DNA from: Methylotenera_A sp046598525
GTDB taxonomy: Bacteria > Pseudomonadota > Gammaproteobacteria > Burkholderiales > Methylophilaceae
DNA length: 64,000 bases
NCBI GenBank assembly: GCA_046598525.1
Contig: JBKJIJ010000012.1
Location: 30,343-94,342 of the forward strand
Direction: 5' to 3'
The position numbers and the translations under genes are program-made. The notes under the pieces are model-generated. The model saw only the letters and a program-made list of their open reading frames with translations, was not told where the DNA came from and searched no databases. Positions 17,383 to 26,087 of the stretch are shown one piece after another (within the stretch, counting starts at the first letter, position 1; each line of letters starts with the position of its first letter).

Positions 17383-18171
17383 ATGCGCATTGTTGCCTCT
17401 GCATTTTTTGCCTTAAGCTTACTCAATATCGTCACCCAATCTGCCATTGCCGCTGAATGCTCTGCCAAAAGTGGTGCCTCACAAGTACCCTTGCTTGAGC
17501 TATACACCTCTGAAGGTTGCAGCAGCTGCCCGCCTGCCGATAAATGGTTAAGCAACTTAAAACAAGATTCTAGTCAGCTAATTCCATTGGCTTTTCATGT
17601 AGATTATTGGGACTATATTGGCTGGAAAGATAAATTTTCTAGCGCTGAATACTCGGCTAGACAACGCAAAATAGCGGCGTTTAATAGCGCTGGCTTTGTT
17701 TACACGCCACAATTTGTGATGAATGGCCGCGATTTTAAGGGCTCTGATGGTTCACGCTTAAATAGCATGGTTGAATCCAGCCAAAAATTGGCATCGCGCG
17801 CCAATTTAAGTTTAAAAGCCGCAACGCAAGCCAATGGCGAAATTACGTTAACGGTAGATGCGCAGGCAGTGCGCCCTAGTGATATTAAGCATAGCGATAT
17901 TTTTGTGGCGATTTATGAAAATAAATTGGTGAGCAAAGTGAACGCTGGCGAAAACAATGGCCGCGAATTAAAACATGATTTTGTGGTGCGCGAGTTTTTT
18001 GGCGCGTACCAAATCAACAATAAAAATGCGTTCAGCAAAAACTTTACCATTAAGCCAAATCTTAAAAATCGCGGCTACCAATTAGAAAATATGGGCGCTG
18101 TGGTGTTTGTGCAAAATAGCCAAAATGGCGAAATTTTGCAAAGCTTGGCGCTAAAATTCTGCAATTCTTAG
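17383..18171 (+). CDS. Secreted DUF1223 thioredoxin-fold protein
   Basis: DUF1223-type protein (262 aa) exported by the signal peptide MRIVASAFFALSLLNIVTQS (cleavage near AIAA). The start at 17383 has an ideal AAAGGAG; an in-frame ATG at 17338 lies upstream of that site and is rejected. Residues 30-60 contain LLELYTSEGCSSCPPADKWL, a thioredoxin-like CSSC pair followed by PP. PQFVMNGRDF supplies the family's cis-Pro-like segment. The role is unknown; a periplasmic thiol or redox function is a guess from the fold. It converges on the bufferin operon. Confidence 0.85.
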   Translation: MRIVASAFFALSLLNIVTQSAIAAECSAKSGASQVPLLELYTSEGCSSCPPADKWLSNLKQDSSQLIPLAFHVDYWDYIGWKDKFSSAEYSARQRKIAAFNSAGFVYTPQFVMNGRDFKGSDGSRLNSMVESSQKLASRANLSLKAATQANGEITLTVDAQAVRPSDIKHSDIFVAIYENKLVSKVNAGENNGRELKHDFVVREFFGAYQINNKNAFSKNFTIKPNLKNRGYQLENMGAVVFVQNSQNGEILQSLALKFCNS

Positions 18172-18241
18172 TTTGCAAATGGCCAATGAGAATATTATTG
18201 GCTGAATTGATGATTAAAGCTGTTAATGATTTAAATTATTT

Positions 18242-19003
18242 TTATCGTTTGGCTATTAAACCTTGATTCAGCCAATTGGATAGATATTGTGCAGCCTGCG
18301 TAGTGGGCTCTATGCATTTATCTTCTAGCCACTCACACAAGCCGCCAAAACTCGCCCCTGTTGCCACCAACTTAATGGCTAGCTCTTCTAAGTTATCCAA
18401 TGACTGATAATGTGAGCTTAAATCGCTGCGCCAAACCAAGCAAGATTCATTAATTTGATTTGGCACTGGTGGTGTTTCTTCAGCATCTAAAGCCTGCCAA
18501 ACCAATAATACATTCCATTTTAAAGGCAATAATTGCACAGATGGATGAAATACCAGCGGCAAATCGACCCACGCTTCAGGTGGTAGAGTTGCTAAATCCT
18601 GCAACTGTAAAACTGGTGTATCTTCTGCATCAAACGCTAAACCCAGCGCCCATTCAAAAGCCGCCATTTCGGCCGCAATTGGGTGTTGCGGCAAGGTTTT
18701 GATTAAATGCGTTTGCATTTTATCGCCCACCCAGCGCATATTTGGGTAAGTGGATGGGTATGCATCAATAAAACTACGCGCAGTGGCATCAAATAAATTA
18801 TCGCCCAGCAAGGCTTTTAGTTTGGGATAGCTATTGGCCAGCGCCTCAATAATGCGCAATCGGTAGGCATCGGCGTAAATGCTTAATCGTCTTGTTGCGC
18901 CTACTTTTGCATCATCAACGATGCGATTTTTAAACGCCGTACCTTTGCCTGCATCCATTAAATAGGCTTGAAAATCAGATTGCAATTTCGCCAATTGACT
19001 CAT
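18242..19003 (-). CDS. bufC: DUF2063 bufferin partner protein BufC
   Basis: Protein of 253 aa with an N-terminal DUF2063 domain (LQSDFQAYLMDAGKG ... RLSIYADAYRLRIIEAL ... LGDNLFDATARSFI). This family is almost always encoded next to DUF692 enzymes. It is thought to act as the precursor-recognition partner of the MNIO enzyme during bufferin maturation in the cytoplasm. Its ATG overlaps the bufB stop by 4 bases (ATGA), indicating translational coupling. The C-terminal half (about 110-253) is the less conserved winged-helix-like part. Confidence 0.87.
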   Translation of the reverse strand: MSQLAKLQSDFQAYLMDAGKGTAFKNRIVDDAKVGATRRLSIYADAYRLRIIEALANSYPKLKALLGDNLFDATARSFIDAYPSTYPNMRWVGDKMQTHLIKTLPQHPIAAEMAAFEWALGLAFDAEDTPVLQLQDLATLPPEAWVDLPLVFHPSVQLLPLKWNVLLVWQALDAEETPPVPNQINESCLVWRSDLSSHYQSLDNLEELAIKLVATGASFGGLCEWLEDKCIEPTTQAAQYLSNWLNQGLIAKR

Positions 19004-19836
19004 GCTGCCACCGCTAATTGTTTGGCGGCAATATCACGCGCGATTTGCAGCTCTTGCACCAATTCATCTAATTCTGGCATTTGGTCATCGCGCTCTATCA
19101 TGGTGGATACGGCACCAAAACGTGATAAGGCATGGCCGTATAAATCCCACACAGGGTCAATCACTGGCGCATCATGCGTATCAATAATGTAATCGCCCTG
19201 ATTGCTGTGACCCGCTAAATGTATTTGTTGTACGCGGCTTTTTGGGATGCCATCGATAAACGTTTTTGCATCAAATTGATGGTTATAGCTACTGACATAA
19301 ATATTATTCACATCCAGCAACAACAGGCAATCGGCTTTTTCGGCAATTAAATCAATAAACTCCCATTCTGTCATGCAGGAATCTACATAGCTGGCGTAGC
19401 TGGATACATTTTCCAGCAAAATTTGGCGACCTAGATAATCTTGCACAATGCCCACACGTTCAGCTACATGCAGCGCGGTTTCTTCTGTGTAAGGCAGCGG
19501 TAGCAAATCATGCATGTTTTGGCCGTGCACCCCTGTCCAGCATAAATGGTCTGAAATCCAAGCGGGTTGTACGCGGTCTACTAACTTGCGCAAATCACGC
19601 AAATAGTCAGCATCCATGGGCGCGGTTGAGCCTATAGAAAGCGAAACGCCATGCAACACCACTGGATAGTTTTCGCGAATGCGATCCAAATACTGTAGCG
19701 GTTTTCCGCCAGGTATCATGTAATTTTCTGAAAGCGCTTCAAACCAATCGATATTCGGTTTGGATTCTAAAATATCGTTGTAATGCTCTGTGCGTAAGCC
19801 TAGACCAAAGCCAAGAAAGGGAAGATTTTTAGACAT
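19000..19836 (-). CDS. bufB: MNIO (DUF692) bufferin-modifying enzyme BufB
   Basis: Multinuclear non-heme iron oxidative enzyme (278 aa, TIM-barrel DUF692). It has GFGLGLRTEHYNDILE at the start, WFEALSENYM, VVLHGVSLSIGS, LLENVSSYASY, LLLDVNNIYVSSYNH and IHLAGHS, which supply the His/Glu/Asp iron ligands expected of the family. In characterised bufferin systems the enzyme converts Cys residues of the precursor to thiooxazole-type heterocycles that bind copper. It lies between the Cys-rich precursor gene (92 bases upstream) and bufC (overlapping). No DoxX-type bufD is present. Confidence 0.9.
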   Translation of the reverse strand: MSKNLPFLGFGLGLRTEHYNDILESKPNIDWFEALSENYMIPGGKPLQYLDRIRENYPVVLHGVSLSIGSTAPMDADYLRDLRKLVDRVQPAWISDHLCWTGVHGQNMHDLLPLPYTEETALHVAERVGIVQDYLGRQILLENVSSYASYVDSCMTEWEFIDLIAEKADCLLLLDVNNIYVSSYNHQFDAKTFIDGIPKSRVQQIHLAGHSNQGDYIIDTHDAPVIDPVWDLYGHALSRFGAVSTMIERDDQMPELDELVQELQIARDIAAKQLAVAA

Positions 19837-19927
19837 TTTTAATTAAATTTGCGCCTATTAAAAAGCCATTCTCACACAAATTGGGGGCAGTTTTGCATGA
19901 AAATGGCCTGACATAACGATTCAATAC

Positions 19928-20278
19928 TTAAACAGTGTGACCGCCTTTTGCATCACACTCAGCGCCTGTTAACGCCAAATGGCCAGTGCCAGCGCAAGAG
20001 TTTTGACCTGCACATGCATTAGCCGCAATAGCGCAAGAACCTTGACCTTTACAAGCATTTTTAGCTGTTTTACAGGCGTTGTGACCCTTGCATTCGTTGC
20101 CAGCTGTTTTACAAGCGCTGGTGCCTTTACATGAGTTAACGCCAACGCAAGCAACTGTTGCAGAGCCACTGCTGGCTGATTTAGCGCCGTTACCAGCACA
20201 GCCTGCTAAAATTAATGCGGCTGCGCCTACTGCCAATAATGCACCTTTACTCATTTTTGATGATGTTTGAATAGACAT
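19928..20278 (-). CDS. bufA: Cys-rich bufferin precursor, expanded repeat
   Basis: Precursor peptide of 116 aa. The N-terminal export signal ends in ALILAGC (lipobox-like, Cys27). The remainder holds ten Cys at 44, 50, 56, 63, 69, 76, 82, 89, 95 and 108, mostly as 13-residue units C-x5-C-x6 with K/A-G after the first Cys. ACVGVNSCKG and GAECDAKGG resemble the BufA2-type precursors I know, but those have fewer Cys units. AAGGA lies before the ATG. Gene order precursor-DUF692-DUF2063 supports a copper-sequestering RiPP. Whether Cys27 is lipidated or cleavage occurs at a later site is unresolved. Confidence 0.85.
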   Translation of the reverse strand: MSIQTSSKMSKGALLAVGAAALILAGCAGNGAKSASSGSATVACVGVNSCKGTSACKTAGNECKGHNACKTAKNACKGQGSCAIAANACAGQNSCAGTGHLALTGAECDAKGGHTV

Positions 20279-20443
20279 GGTGATTCCTTCCTAAAAGTGA
20301 TGAAAAATCTACCGTTTTCAGTTTAGAAAGGTAGAGTTGTTGGCTACATGAGGCATGACAAAACACTTATCGCGCACTTCACATCACTTTTGTCGGCGTA
20401 ATCACCCAAGCCTTACAATTTATTTCAATGCTTTAATAGTGGG

Positions 20444-21229
20444 TTACGCATAGTCAATAATCAGCGGCGCATGGTCGCTAAATTTTTGCGCTTTATAAAT
20501 AGATGTTTGCACAGCGCGCGCGGCCAATTCTGGCGTGGATACTTGGTAATCTAGCCGCCAACCTACATTTTTTTCGTAAGCCGCGCCGCGGTTACTCCAC
20601 CAGGTATAGCATTCTTCTGTAGTGTTTGGATGCAGCGCGCGATATACATCTACCCAGCCAACACGCCCAAATAAATCCGTTAGCCAAGCGCGCTCTTCTG
20701 GCAAAAATCCAGAATTCTTTTTATTGCCTTTATAATTTTTTAAATCCATTTCTTGATGCGCGATATTCCAATCGCCGCACACCACCACATCGCGGCCGCT
20801 TTTTCTTAGCGCCTCAAGGTGCGGCATAATGCGCGCCAGCACGCTAAATTTAAACGCTTGCCGCTCTTCGCCGCTTGAGCCGCTAGGCAGATAAAGCGAA
20901 ATCACACTTAGACTTTTCCCATTTAAATCATCAAAATTGGCTTCAATATAGCGGCCTTCTGAGTCAATATCCGCAATACCAAGCCCTTCTATCACTAAGT
21001 CTGGCTTGGTTTTGCAGTAAATACCCACGCCGCTATAACCCTTTTTTTCGGCATAATGAAAATAACCGTAGTAGCCAGCTGGCGCTAACATTTCTGCCGT
21101 TAAATCCGCCGCTTGCGCTTTTACTTCTTGCAGGCAGATCACATCGGCCTGTTGCGTTTGTAGCCAAGCAAAAAAGCCCTTGTTGTTAGCAGAACGGATT
21201 CCGTTTAAATTAGCCGTTATAATGCGCAT
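20444..21229 (-). CDS. xthA: Exodeoxyribonuclease III (AP endonuclease)
   Basis: Exonuclease III family enzyme (261 aa) for abasic-site repair. MRIITANLNGIRSA is the canonical N-terminus, so the start is set at 21229 rather than at the in-frame codon at 21262, which would overlap pyrE. Catalytic motifs: CLQEVKAQ (Glu), YLPSG (Tyr), CGDWNIAHQEMDLKN (Asp/Asn) and SDHAPLIIDYA (Asp-His). Only 22 bases separate it from the divergent pyrE, so each promoter must overlap the neighbouring gene. Confidence 0.94.
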   Translation of the reverse strand: MRIITANLNGIRSANNKGFFAWLQTQQADVICLQEVKAQAADLTAEMLAPAGYYGYFHYAEKKGYSGVGIYCKTKPDLVIEGLGIADIDSEGRYIEANFDDLNGKSLSVISLYLPSGSSGEERQAFKFSVLARIMPHLEALRKSGRDVVVCGDWNIAHQEMDLKNYKGNKKNSGFLPEERAWLTDLFGRVGWVDVYRALHPNTTEECYTWWSNRGAAYEKNVGWRLDYQVSTPELAARAVQTSIYKAQKFSDHAPLIIDYA

Positions 21230-21251
21230 ATTGACTTTCAATTGATTAATA

Positions 21252-21914
21252 ATGATGAACACTCAGCCTAAAGAAAACCAGTTAAGCCAAGATTTTATTG
21301 CTTTTTCTATTCAAAAACAGGTACTTAAATTTGGTGAATTTAAAACCAAAGCTGGCCGATTAAGCCCTTATTTTTTTAATGCAGGCTTGTTTAACGATGG
21401 CGAAAGCTTATTAAAACTAGGCGAATTTTACTACGAGAGCATCCAAAAATCAGGCATAAAATTCGATATGCTGTTTGGCCCAGCCTACAAAGGCATCACC
21501 TTGGCCGCGGCGATTGCCATTGCGTTTGCCAAAAATGGTCATAATTTACCTTATGCCTACAATCGCAAAGAAGCTAAAGACCATGGCGAAGGCGGCGTTA
21601 TTGTAGGTAGTGCATTAAAGGGTCGTGTTTTAATCATTGATGACGTGATTTCGGCAGGCACATCGGTGCGCGAATCGGTTGATTTGATTACAAAAAATGG
21701 CGCAATACCTTGTGGCGTGGCGATAGCGTTAGATAGGCAAGAAAAAGGCTTAGGCGACTTATCGGCTGTGCAAGAAGTGCAGAAACTGCATCAGATTCCA
21801 GTGTGTGCAATAGCTAATTTAAACGATTTATTACAATACATTCATCAAGATAACGATATGGCACAACACTTGCTTTTAGTACAAGCATACCGCAAACAAT
21901 ACGGTGTGATTTGA
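21252..21914 (+). CDS. pyrE: Orotate phosphoribosyltransferase
   Basis: Transfers orotate to PRPP in pyrimidine synthesis (220 aa, usual length). FGEFKTKAGRLSPYFFNAG, FGPAYKGITLAAAIA and the PRPP-binding motif RVLIIDDVISAGTSVRES are visible. YNRKEAKDHGEGG is the flexible catalytic loop. Divergent to xthA, a common arrangement in Betaproteobacteria. Tandem ATGs at 21252 and 21255 are alternative starts. Confidence 0.96.
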   Translation: MMNTQPKENQLSQDFIAFSIQKQVLKFGEFKTKAGRLSPYFFNAGLFNDGESLLKLGEFYYESIQKSGIKFDMLFGPAYKGITLAAAIAIAFAKNGHNLPYAYNRKEAKDHGEGGVIVGSALKGRVLIIDDVISAGTSVRESVDLITKNGAIPCGVAIALDRQEKGLGDLSAVQEVQKLHQIPVCAIANLNDLLQYIHQDNDMAQHLLLVQAYRKQYGVI

Positions 21915-21954
21915 CAGAATTAAAAAAGCTTAGAATGGAGTTGGGGAGTTGAAA

Positions 21955-22596
21955 ATGAAAAATTTAACATTAATTGTATGTACTTGCTTAAGCCTAATCA
22001 CTTTTAATGCCAGCGCTGAAGGCAAAAAAATCGTTAAGTGGGTAGATAGCAGTGGCGTAACGCATTATGGCGATAAATTGCCTAGCCAAGAAATTGGCCG
22101 CAGCAACGTAGAAATGAGCAATAGAGGCATTATTCTTAAAAAAAATGTTGTGTTAAATCAACAAGCGGCCGAACAAGATTACCAAAAACAACAAGAAAAA
22201 TTAGTGCAAGAGCGCCGCGATAAAGTGTTGCTGGCCTCTTACACCAATGTTGAAGAAATCGATTTGGCGCGCGACCGCCATTTAGAAACGGATAAAGCCG
22301 CTATTCAGGCCTTAATGCAACACAAATTAGTTAACGCCAATCGAACAACGCGCAACAACAAAACGGCGCAAGGCTTTAAAGATCAAAACAAAGCAGTGCC
22401 AGCTTATTTAGCGGATGAGTTAAAACTTGCACAGTCAGAATCCGATAGGCTTAACAAACAAATTGAGCAACGCAAACTGAATATGCTGGCGACTAGCCAA
22501 TATTTTGCGACCGAAAAAACCCGTTATGAAGCGCTTAAACAACAAACGTTTAATGCAACTGAATCAATTGGCGCTGTTAAAACGGTGACTTATTAA
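21955..22596 (+). CDS. DUF4124 periplasmic coiled-coil protein
   Basis: Exported protein of 213 aa. The start is placed at ATG 21955 because GGGGAG precedes it by 6 bases; a TTG two codons upstream overlaps that site. The signal peptide MKNLTLIVCTCLSLITFNAS is followed by the DUF4124 strand pattern KIVKWVDSSGVTHYGDKLP. A long charged helical region, probably coiled coil, follows (about 60-190). The function is unknown. It converges on gatB, with short TTAATTAGCCC direct repeats in the 31-base gap. Confidence 0.85.
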   Translation: MKNLTLIVCTCLSLITFNASAEGKKIVKWVDSSGVTHYGDKLPSQEIGRSNVEMSNRGIILKKNVVLNQQAAEQDYQKQQEKLVQERRDKVLLASYTNVEEIDLARDRHLETDKAAIQALMQHKLVNANRTTRNNKTAQGFKDQNKAVPAYLADELKLAQSESDRLNKQIEQRKLNMLATSQYFATEKTRYEALKQQTFNATESIGAVKTVTY

Positions 22597-22627
22597 GTTA
22601 ATTAGCCCTTAGTTAATTAGCCCTAAA

Positions 22628-24076
22628 TTAATTAGCCAGTTTTTTCTTAAGCACTTCATTTACTTGCGCTGGGTTGGCCTTGCCTTTTGAGGCTTTCATG
22701 GCCTGACCCACTAGCGCGTTAAAGGCTTTTTCTTTACCCGCTTTAAATTCTTCTACCATGGCGGGGTTGGATTTTAGCACTTCATCAATAATCGCTTCAA
22801 TCGCGCCGCTGTCGGATTCTTGTTTTAAGCCTTTGGCTGCAATAATCGCATCCACTTCGCCTTCATTCAGCCACATTGCTTCAAATACTTGCTTGGCGGC
22901 ATTGTTTGAAATAGTGTTATCGGCAATGCGTTTTAACAGTTGCGCTAATTGCGCGGCGCTAATTGGCGATTGATTAATCGCTTTTTCTTCTGCATTTAAT
23001 TTAGCCGAAATAGCGCCCATTATCCAATTGGCAGCTGGCTTGGCATCGCTTCCTGCGTTTACAGCAGCAGTAAAGAAGTCAGCCAGCTCACGGCTTGCAG
23101 TGAGTGCTGCCGCATCATAGCTGCTTAAAGCATAATCCGCCTCAAAGCGTGCTTTCATCGCCGCTGGTAATTCCGGCATGGTCGCTTGCACACGCGCTTT
23201 ATCAGCGGCGGTGACTTCTAATGGCAACAAATCGGGGTCTGGAAAATAACGGTAATCGTTGGCTTCTTCTTTAGAGCGCATGGCTTTTGTTTCGCCCGTA
23301 TCTGGGTTAAACAAAACGGTAGCCTGATGAATTGTGCCGCCATCTTCTAAGGTTTCAATTTGCCAGCGCGTTTCATATTCAATCGCCTGCGTCATAAATT
23401 TGAATGAATTTAGGTTTTTAATCTCGCGGCGCGTGCCAAACTTTTCTTGGCCTTTTGGGCGCACCGATACGTTTACATCGCATCTAAAGCTGCCTTCTTG
23501 CATATTGCCATCGCAAATATCAATCCATTGCACTAGCTCATGCAATTTTTTGGCATAGGCCACAGCCTCAGCCGCGCTGCGCATATCTGGCTCTGTCACA
23601 ATTTCTAGTAAAGGCGTACCAGCACGGTTTAAATCGATACCACTCATGCCCTCTACAGCGCCGTGCACCGATTTACCTGCATCTTCTTCTAAATGCGCGC
23701 GGGTAATATTAATCACTTTTTCATACGCGGCATTTTTGCCTACTGCTGGCACTTGAATCGTCACCGCGCCTTTGCCCACTACGGGCAATTCAAATTGGCT
23801 AATTTGATAGCCTTTTGGCAAATCGGGGTAGAAATAATTTTTGCGACTAAATACAGAGCGCGCCGGAATATCGGCCTTAATCGCCAAGCCAAATTTAATG
23901 GCACATTCCACCGCCTGCTTATTTAACACAGGCAACACGCCTGGCAAAGCAATGCTCACTTCATCGGCTTGTGTATTTGGCTCTGCGCCATATTGAATAG
24001 ACGCACCACTGAAAATTTTAGTCTTTGTGCGTAATTGCGTGTGGGTTTCAAGCCCGATTACAACTTCCCATTCCAT
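22628..24076 (-). CDS. gatB: Glutamyl/aspartyl-tRNA amidotransferase subunit B
   Basis: tRNA-binding kinase subunit (482 aa) of GatCAB, which corrects Glu-tRNA(Gln) and/or Asp-tRNA(Asn). EVVIGLETHTQLRTKTKIFSG is the family signature, followed by ALPGVLPVLN, SRKNYFYPDLPKGYQISQ and GSFRCDVNVSVRP. The C-terminal helical and YqeY-like tail (about 330-482) ends in NPAQVNEVLKKKL. One base separates it from gatA. Confidence 0.97.
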   Translation of the reverse strand: MEWEVVIGLETHTQLRTKTKIFSGASIQYGAEPNTQADEVSIALPGVLPVLNKQAVECAIKFGLAIKADIPARSVFSRKNYFYPDLPKGYQISQFELPVVGKGAVTIQVPAVGKNAAYEKVINITRAHLEEDAGKSVHGAVEGMSGIDLNRAGTPLLEIVTEPDMRSAAEAVAYAKKLHELVQWIDICDGNMQEGSFRCDVNVSVRPKGQEKFGTRREIKNLNSFKFMTQAIEYETRWQIETLEDGGTIHQATVLFNPDTGETKAMRSKEEANDYRYFPDPDLLPLEVTAADKARVQATMPELPAAMKARFEADYALSSYDAAALTASRELADFFTAAVNAGSDAKPAANWIMGAISAKLNAEEKAINQSPISAAQLAQLLKRIADNTISNNAAKQVFEAMWLNEGEVDAIIAAKGLKQESDSGAIEAIIDEVLKSNPAMVEEFKAGKEKAFNALVGQAMKASKGKANPAQVNEVLKKKLAN

Positions 24077-24077
24077 C

Positions 24078-25559
24078 TTAAATACCCTCTGGCATAGCGA
24101 GATGCCAATCTGTTACTTGTTGATAAGCATGCGCCACGTCTAACATGCGCGCTTCATCAAAATAATTACCCATTAATTGCAAGCCGACTGGTAAGCGCTT
24201 CCCATCTATACTTGGGCTAAAACCAGCAGGAATACTCATGCCCGGTAAACCCGCCAAATTGGTGGCAATGGTGTACACGTCTTGCAGATACATGGCCACT
24301 GGGTCATCGGCTTTTTCGCCTGCCTTGAAAGCCGTTGACGGTGCAGTTGGGCCCATAATCACATCGCATTGTTTAAACGCTTGCGTAAAGTCATCGGCAA
24401 TTAAGCGGCGAATTTGCTGCGCTTTTAAATAATAGGCATCGTAATATCCTGCGCTTAATACATAAGTACCAATCAAAATGCGGCGTTTGACTTCTGCACC
24501 AAAGCCTTCGGCACGGCTTTTCATGTACATATCCATCAAGTCATCATATTCCGCAGCGCGGTGACCATAACGTACACCGTCGTAACGTGAAAGATTAGAG
24601 CTGGCTTCGGCAGGTGCTAAAACATAATAAACAGGAATCGATAATTGGCTATTTGGCAGCGAAATATCCACTGTTTCTGCGCCTAATTTGCGATATTCCG
24701 CAATCGCCTCTTGCACCACTTTTGCTACGTTATCGTCTAAACCATCGGCAAAAAACTCTTTTGGCAAACCAATACGCAAGCCTTTTAGCGGCTGGCTACC
24801 CACCATTTTATCTAAACCGCGCGTGTAGTCTTCTTTAGGGCGATTCAAGCTGGTTGAATCGCGCTCATCAAAACCTGTCATCACGTTCATCATTAGCGCG
24901 CAATCTTCTGCGCTTTTGGCCATTGGCCCTGCTTGGTCTAAGCTAGATGCAAACGCAATCATGCCGTAACGCGAAACCAAACCGTAAGTAGGTTTTAATC
25001 CAGTAAAACCGCATAGGCTGGCTGGCTGACGAATTGAACCGCCTGTATCGGTGCCAGTGGCCGCCGCGCATAATCTAGCCGCCACTGCCGCCGCGCTACC
25101 GCCGCTGCTGCCACCCGGTACGCGGTCAAAATCCCAAGGATTTTTAACACCGCCAAAATAGCTGGTTTCGTTGGATGAACCCATGGCGAATTCATCCATA
25201 TTGGTTTTACCCAAATTTACCGCGCCAGCGTTATCAAATTGGGTAATCACATGAGCGTCATAAGGAGCAACAAAATTGGCCAGCATTTTAGAGCCGCAAG
25301 TGGTTTGCCAACCTTTAGCACAGAAAATATCTTTTTGCGCAAAGGGAATACCGGTTAATGGCTCAGCCGTGCCGCTGGCAATTCGAGCATCTGCCGCTTT
25401 GGCTTGCGCTAATGTTTTGTCAGCATCTAAAGCGATATAGGCATTGATTGTTGGGTTATGTTGATGAATACGGTCAAGAAACGTTTGCGTCATTTCTACG
25501 CTCGAAATCTCTTTTTTAGCCAGCATTTGGCTTAAATTTATAAGGCTACTATTAATCAT
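24078..25559 (-). CDS. gatA: Glutamyl/aspartyl-tRNA amidotransferase subunit A
   Basis: Amidase-signature glutaminase subunit (493 aa). The Ser-cisSer-Lys triad is visible: Lys in FAQKDIFC, Ser in GSSGGSAAAVAAR and the reactive Ser in TGTDTGGSIRQPAS. It releases ammonia from Gln for transfer to the misacylated tRNA held by GatB. It lies 9 bases after gatC and is tightly joined to gatB. Confidence 0.97.
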   Translation of the reverse strand: MINSSLINLSQMLAKKEISSVEMTQTFLDRIHQHNPTINAYIALDADKTLAQAKAADARIASGTAEPLTGIPFAQKDIFCAKGWQTTCGSKMLANFVAPYDAHVITQFDNAGAVNLGKTNMDEFAMGSSNETSYFGGVKNPWDFDRVPGGSSGGSAAAVAARLCAAATGTDTGGSIRQPASLCGFTGLKPTYGLVSRYGMIAFASSLDQAGPMAKSAEDCALMMNVMTGFDERDSTSLNRPKEDYTRGLDKMVGSQPLKGLRIGLPKEFFADGLDDNVAKVVQEAIAEYRKLGAETVDISLPNSQLSIPVYYVLAPAEASSNLSRYDGVRYGHRAAEYDDLMDMYMKSRAEGFGAEVKRRILIGTYVLSAGYYDAYYLKAQQIRRLIADDFTQAFKQCDVIMGPTAPSTAFKAGEKADDPVAMYLQDVYTIATNLAGLPGMSIPAGFSPSIDGKRLPVGLQLMGNYFDEARMLDVAHAYQQVTDWHLAMPEGI

Positions 25560-25568
25560 ATTATTTTT

Positions 25569-25883
25569 CTATTCAATCACTTTTGGAACAAGATACAAGC
25601 CGCTATCCACTGCTTTTTCTGACGAACCATTGCCCAAAACAGGCGCGTTAGCTTGAAAAGCTTCGCGCTGATTAGTGGCGGTTACTGCATCTTCTCTTAA
25701 TCTTTGTGTCACGTCTTGCGAATGCGACATAGGCGTGATGCCAGTGGTATCCACCGCTTGCATTTGCTCGATTAAGCCTAAAATACCAGTGAGTTTGGTG
25801 AGGGTTGCCGTTGCTTCTTGATCGCTAATTTGTAAGCGCGCCAAATGGGCAATCCGTTTAATATCTGTGATGTTGAGAGCCAT
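25569..25883 (-). CDS. gatC: Glutamyl/aspartyl-tRNA amidotransferase subunit C
   Basis: Small stabilising subunit (104 aa) that wraps around GatA. VKRIAHLARL-like N-terminus (DIKRIAHLARLQISDQE), IEQMQAVDTTGITPMSHS and LREDAVTATNQREAFQANAP are typical. First gene of gatCAB, divergent from mreB. Confidence 0.95.
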   Translation of the reverse strand: MALNITDIKRIAHLARLQISDQEATATLTKLTGILGLIEQMQAVDTTGITPMSHSQDVTQRLREDAVTATNQREAFQANAPVLGNGSSEKAVDSGLYLVPKVIE

Positions 25884-25945
25884 AAAAACGATTCAATTTG
25901 AAAATTTAGGGGATTATTTAAACGTGCATTTAAAAATTTGCCGTT

Positions 25946-26013
25946 TGTTTGTCACAAACAGCCATAATAAACTTCAGTTACGGCTTAATATTCGACGTAA
26001 TTTACGTTATTAT
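25946..26013. promoter_or_regulatory. Operator-like palindromes in the gatC/mreB divergent region
   Basis: Within the 204-base spacer are two perfect odd palindromes: TGTTTGT-C-ACAAACA (25946-25960) and ACGTAA-T-TTACGT (25995-26007). The second abuts TATTAT (26008-26013), a plausible -10 box for mreB, about 75 bases upstream of its start. No matching -35 is convincing. Binding factors are unknown. Confidence 0.35.
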
Positions 26014-26087
26014 ACCTTGATTTTAAAGCATGCTTAAGTTGCATCGGTGGCTGGCATGCCAAGACCCAAAAACTCAGGATAAACAAT

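Noticed and set aside
18181..18203. Hairpin GCCAAT...ATTGGC after the DUF1223 gene as a terminator
   Set aside because: The stem is only 6 bp and AT-rich, with no adjacent T run.
22596..22636. TTAATTAGCCC direct repeats between the DUF4124 gene and gatB
   Set aside because: The units are short, AT-rich and imperfect; they probably reflect two convergent stop regions rather than a functional repeat.
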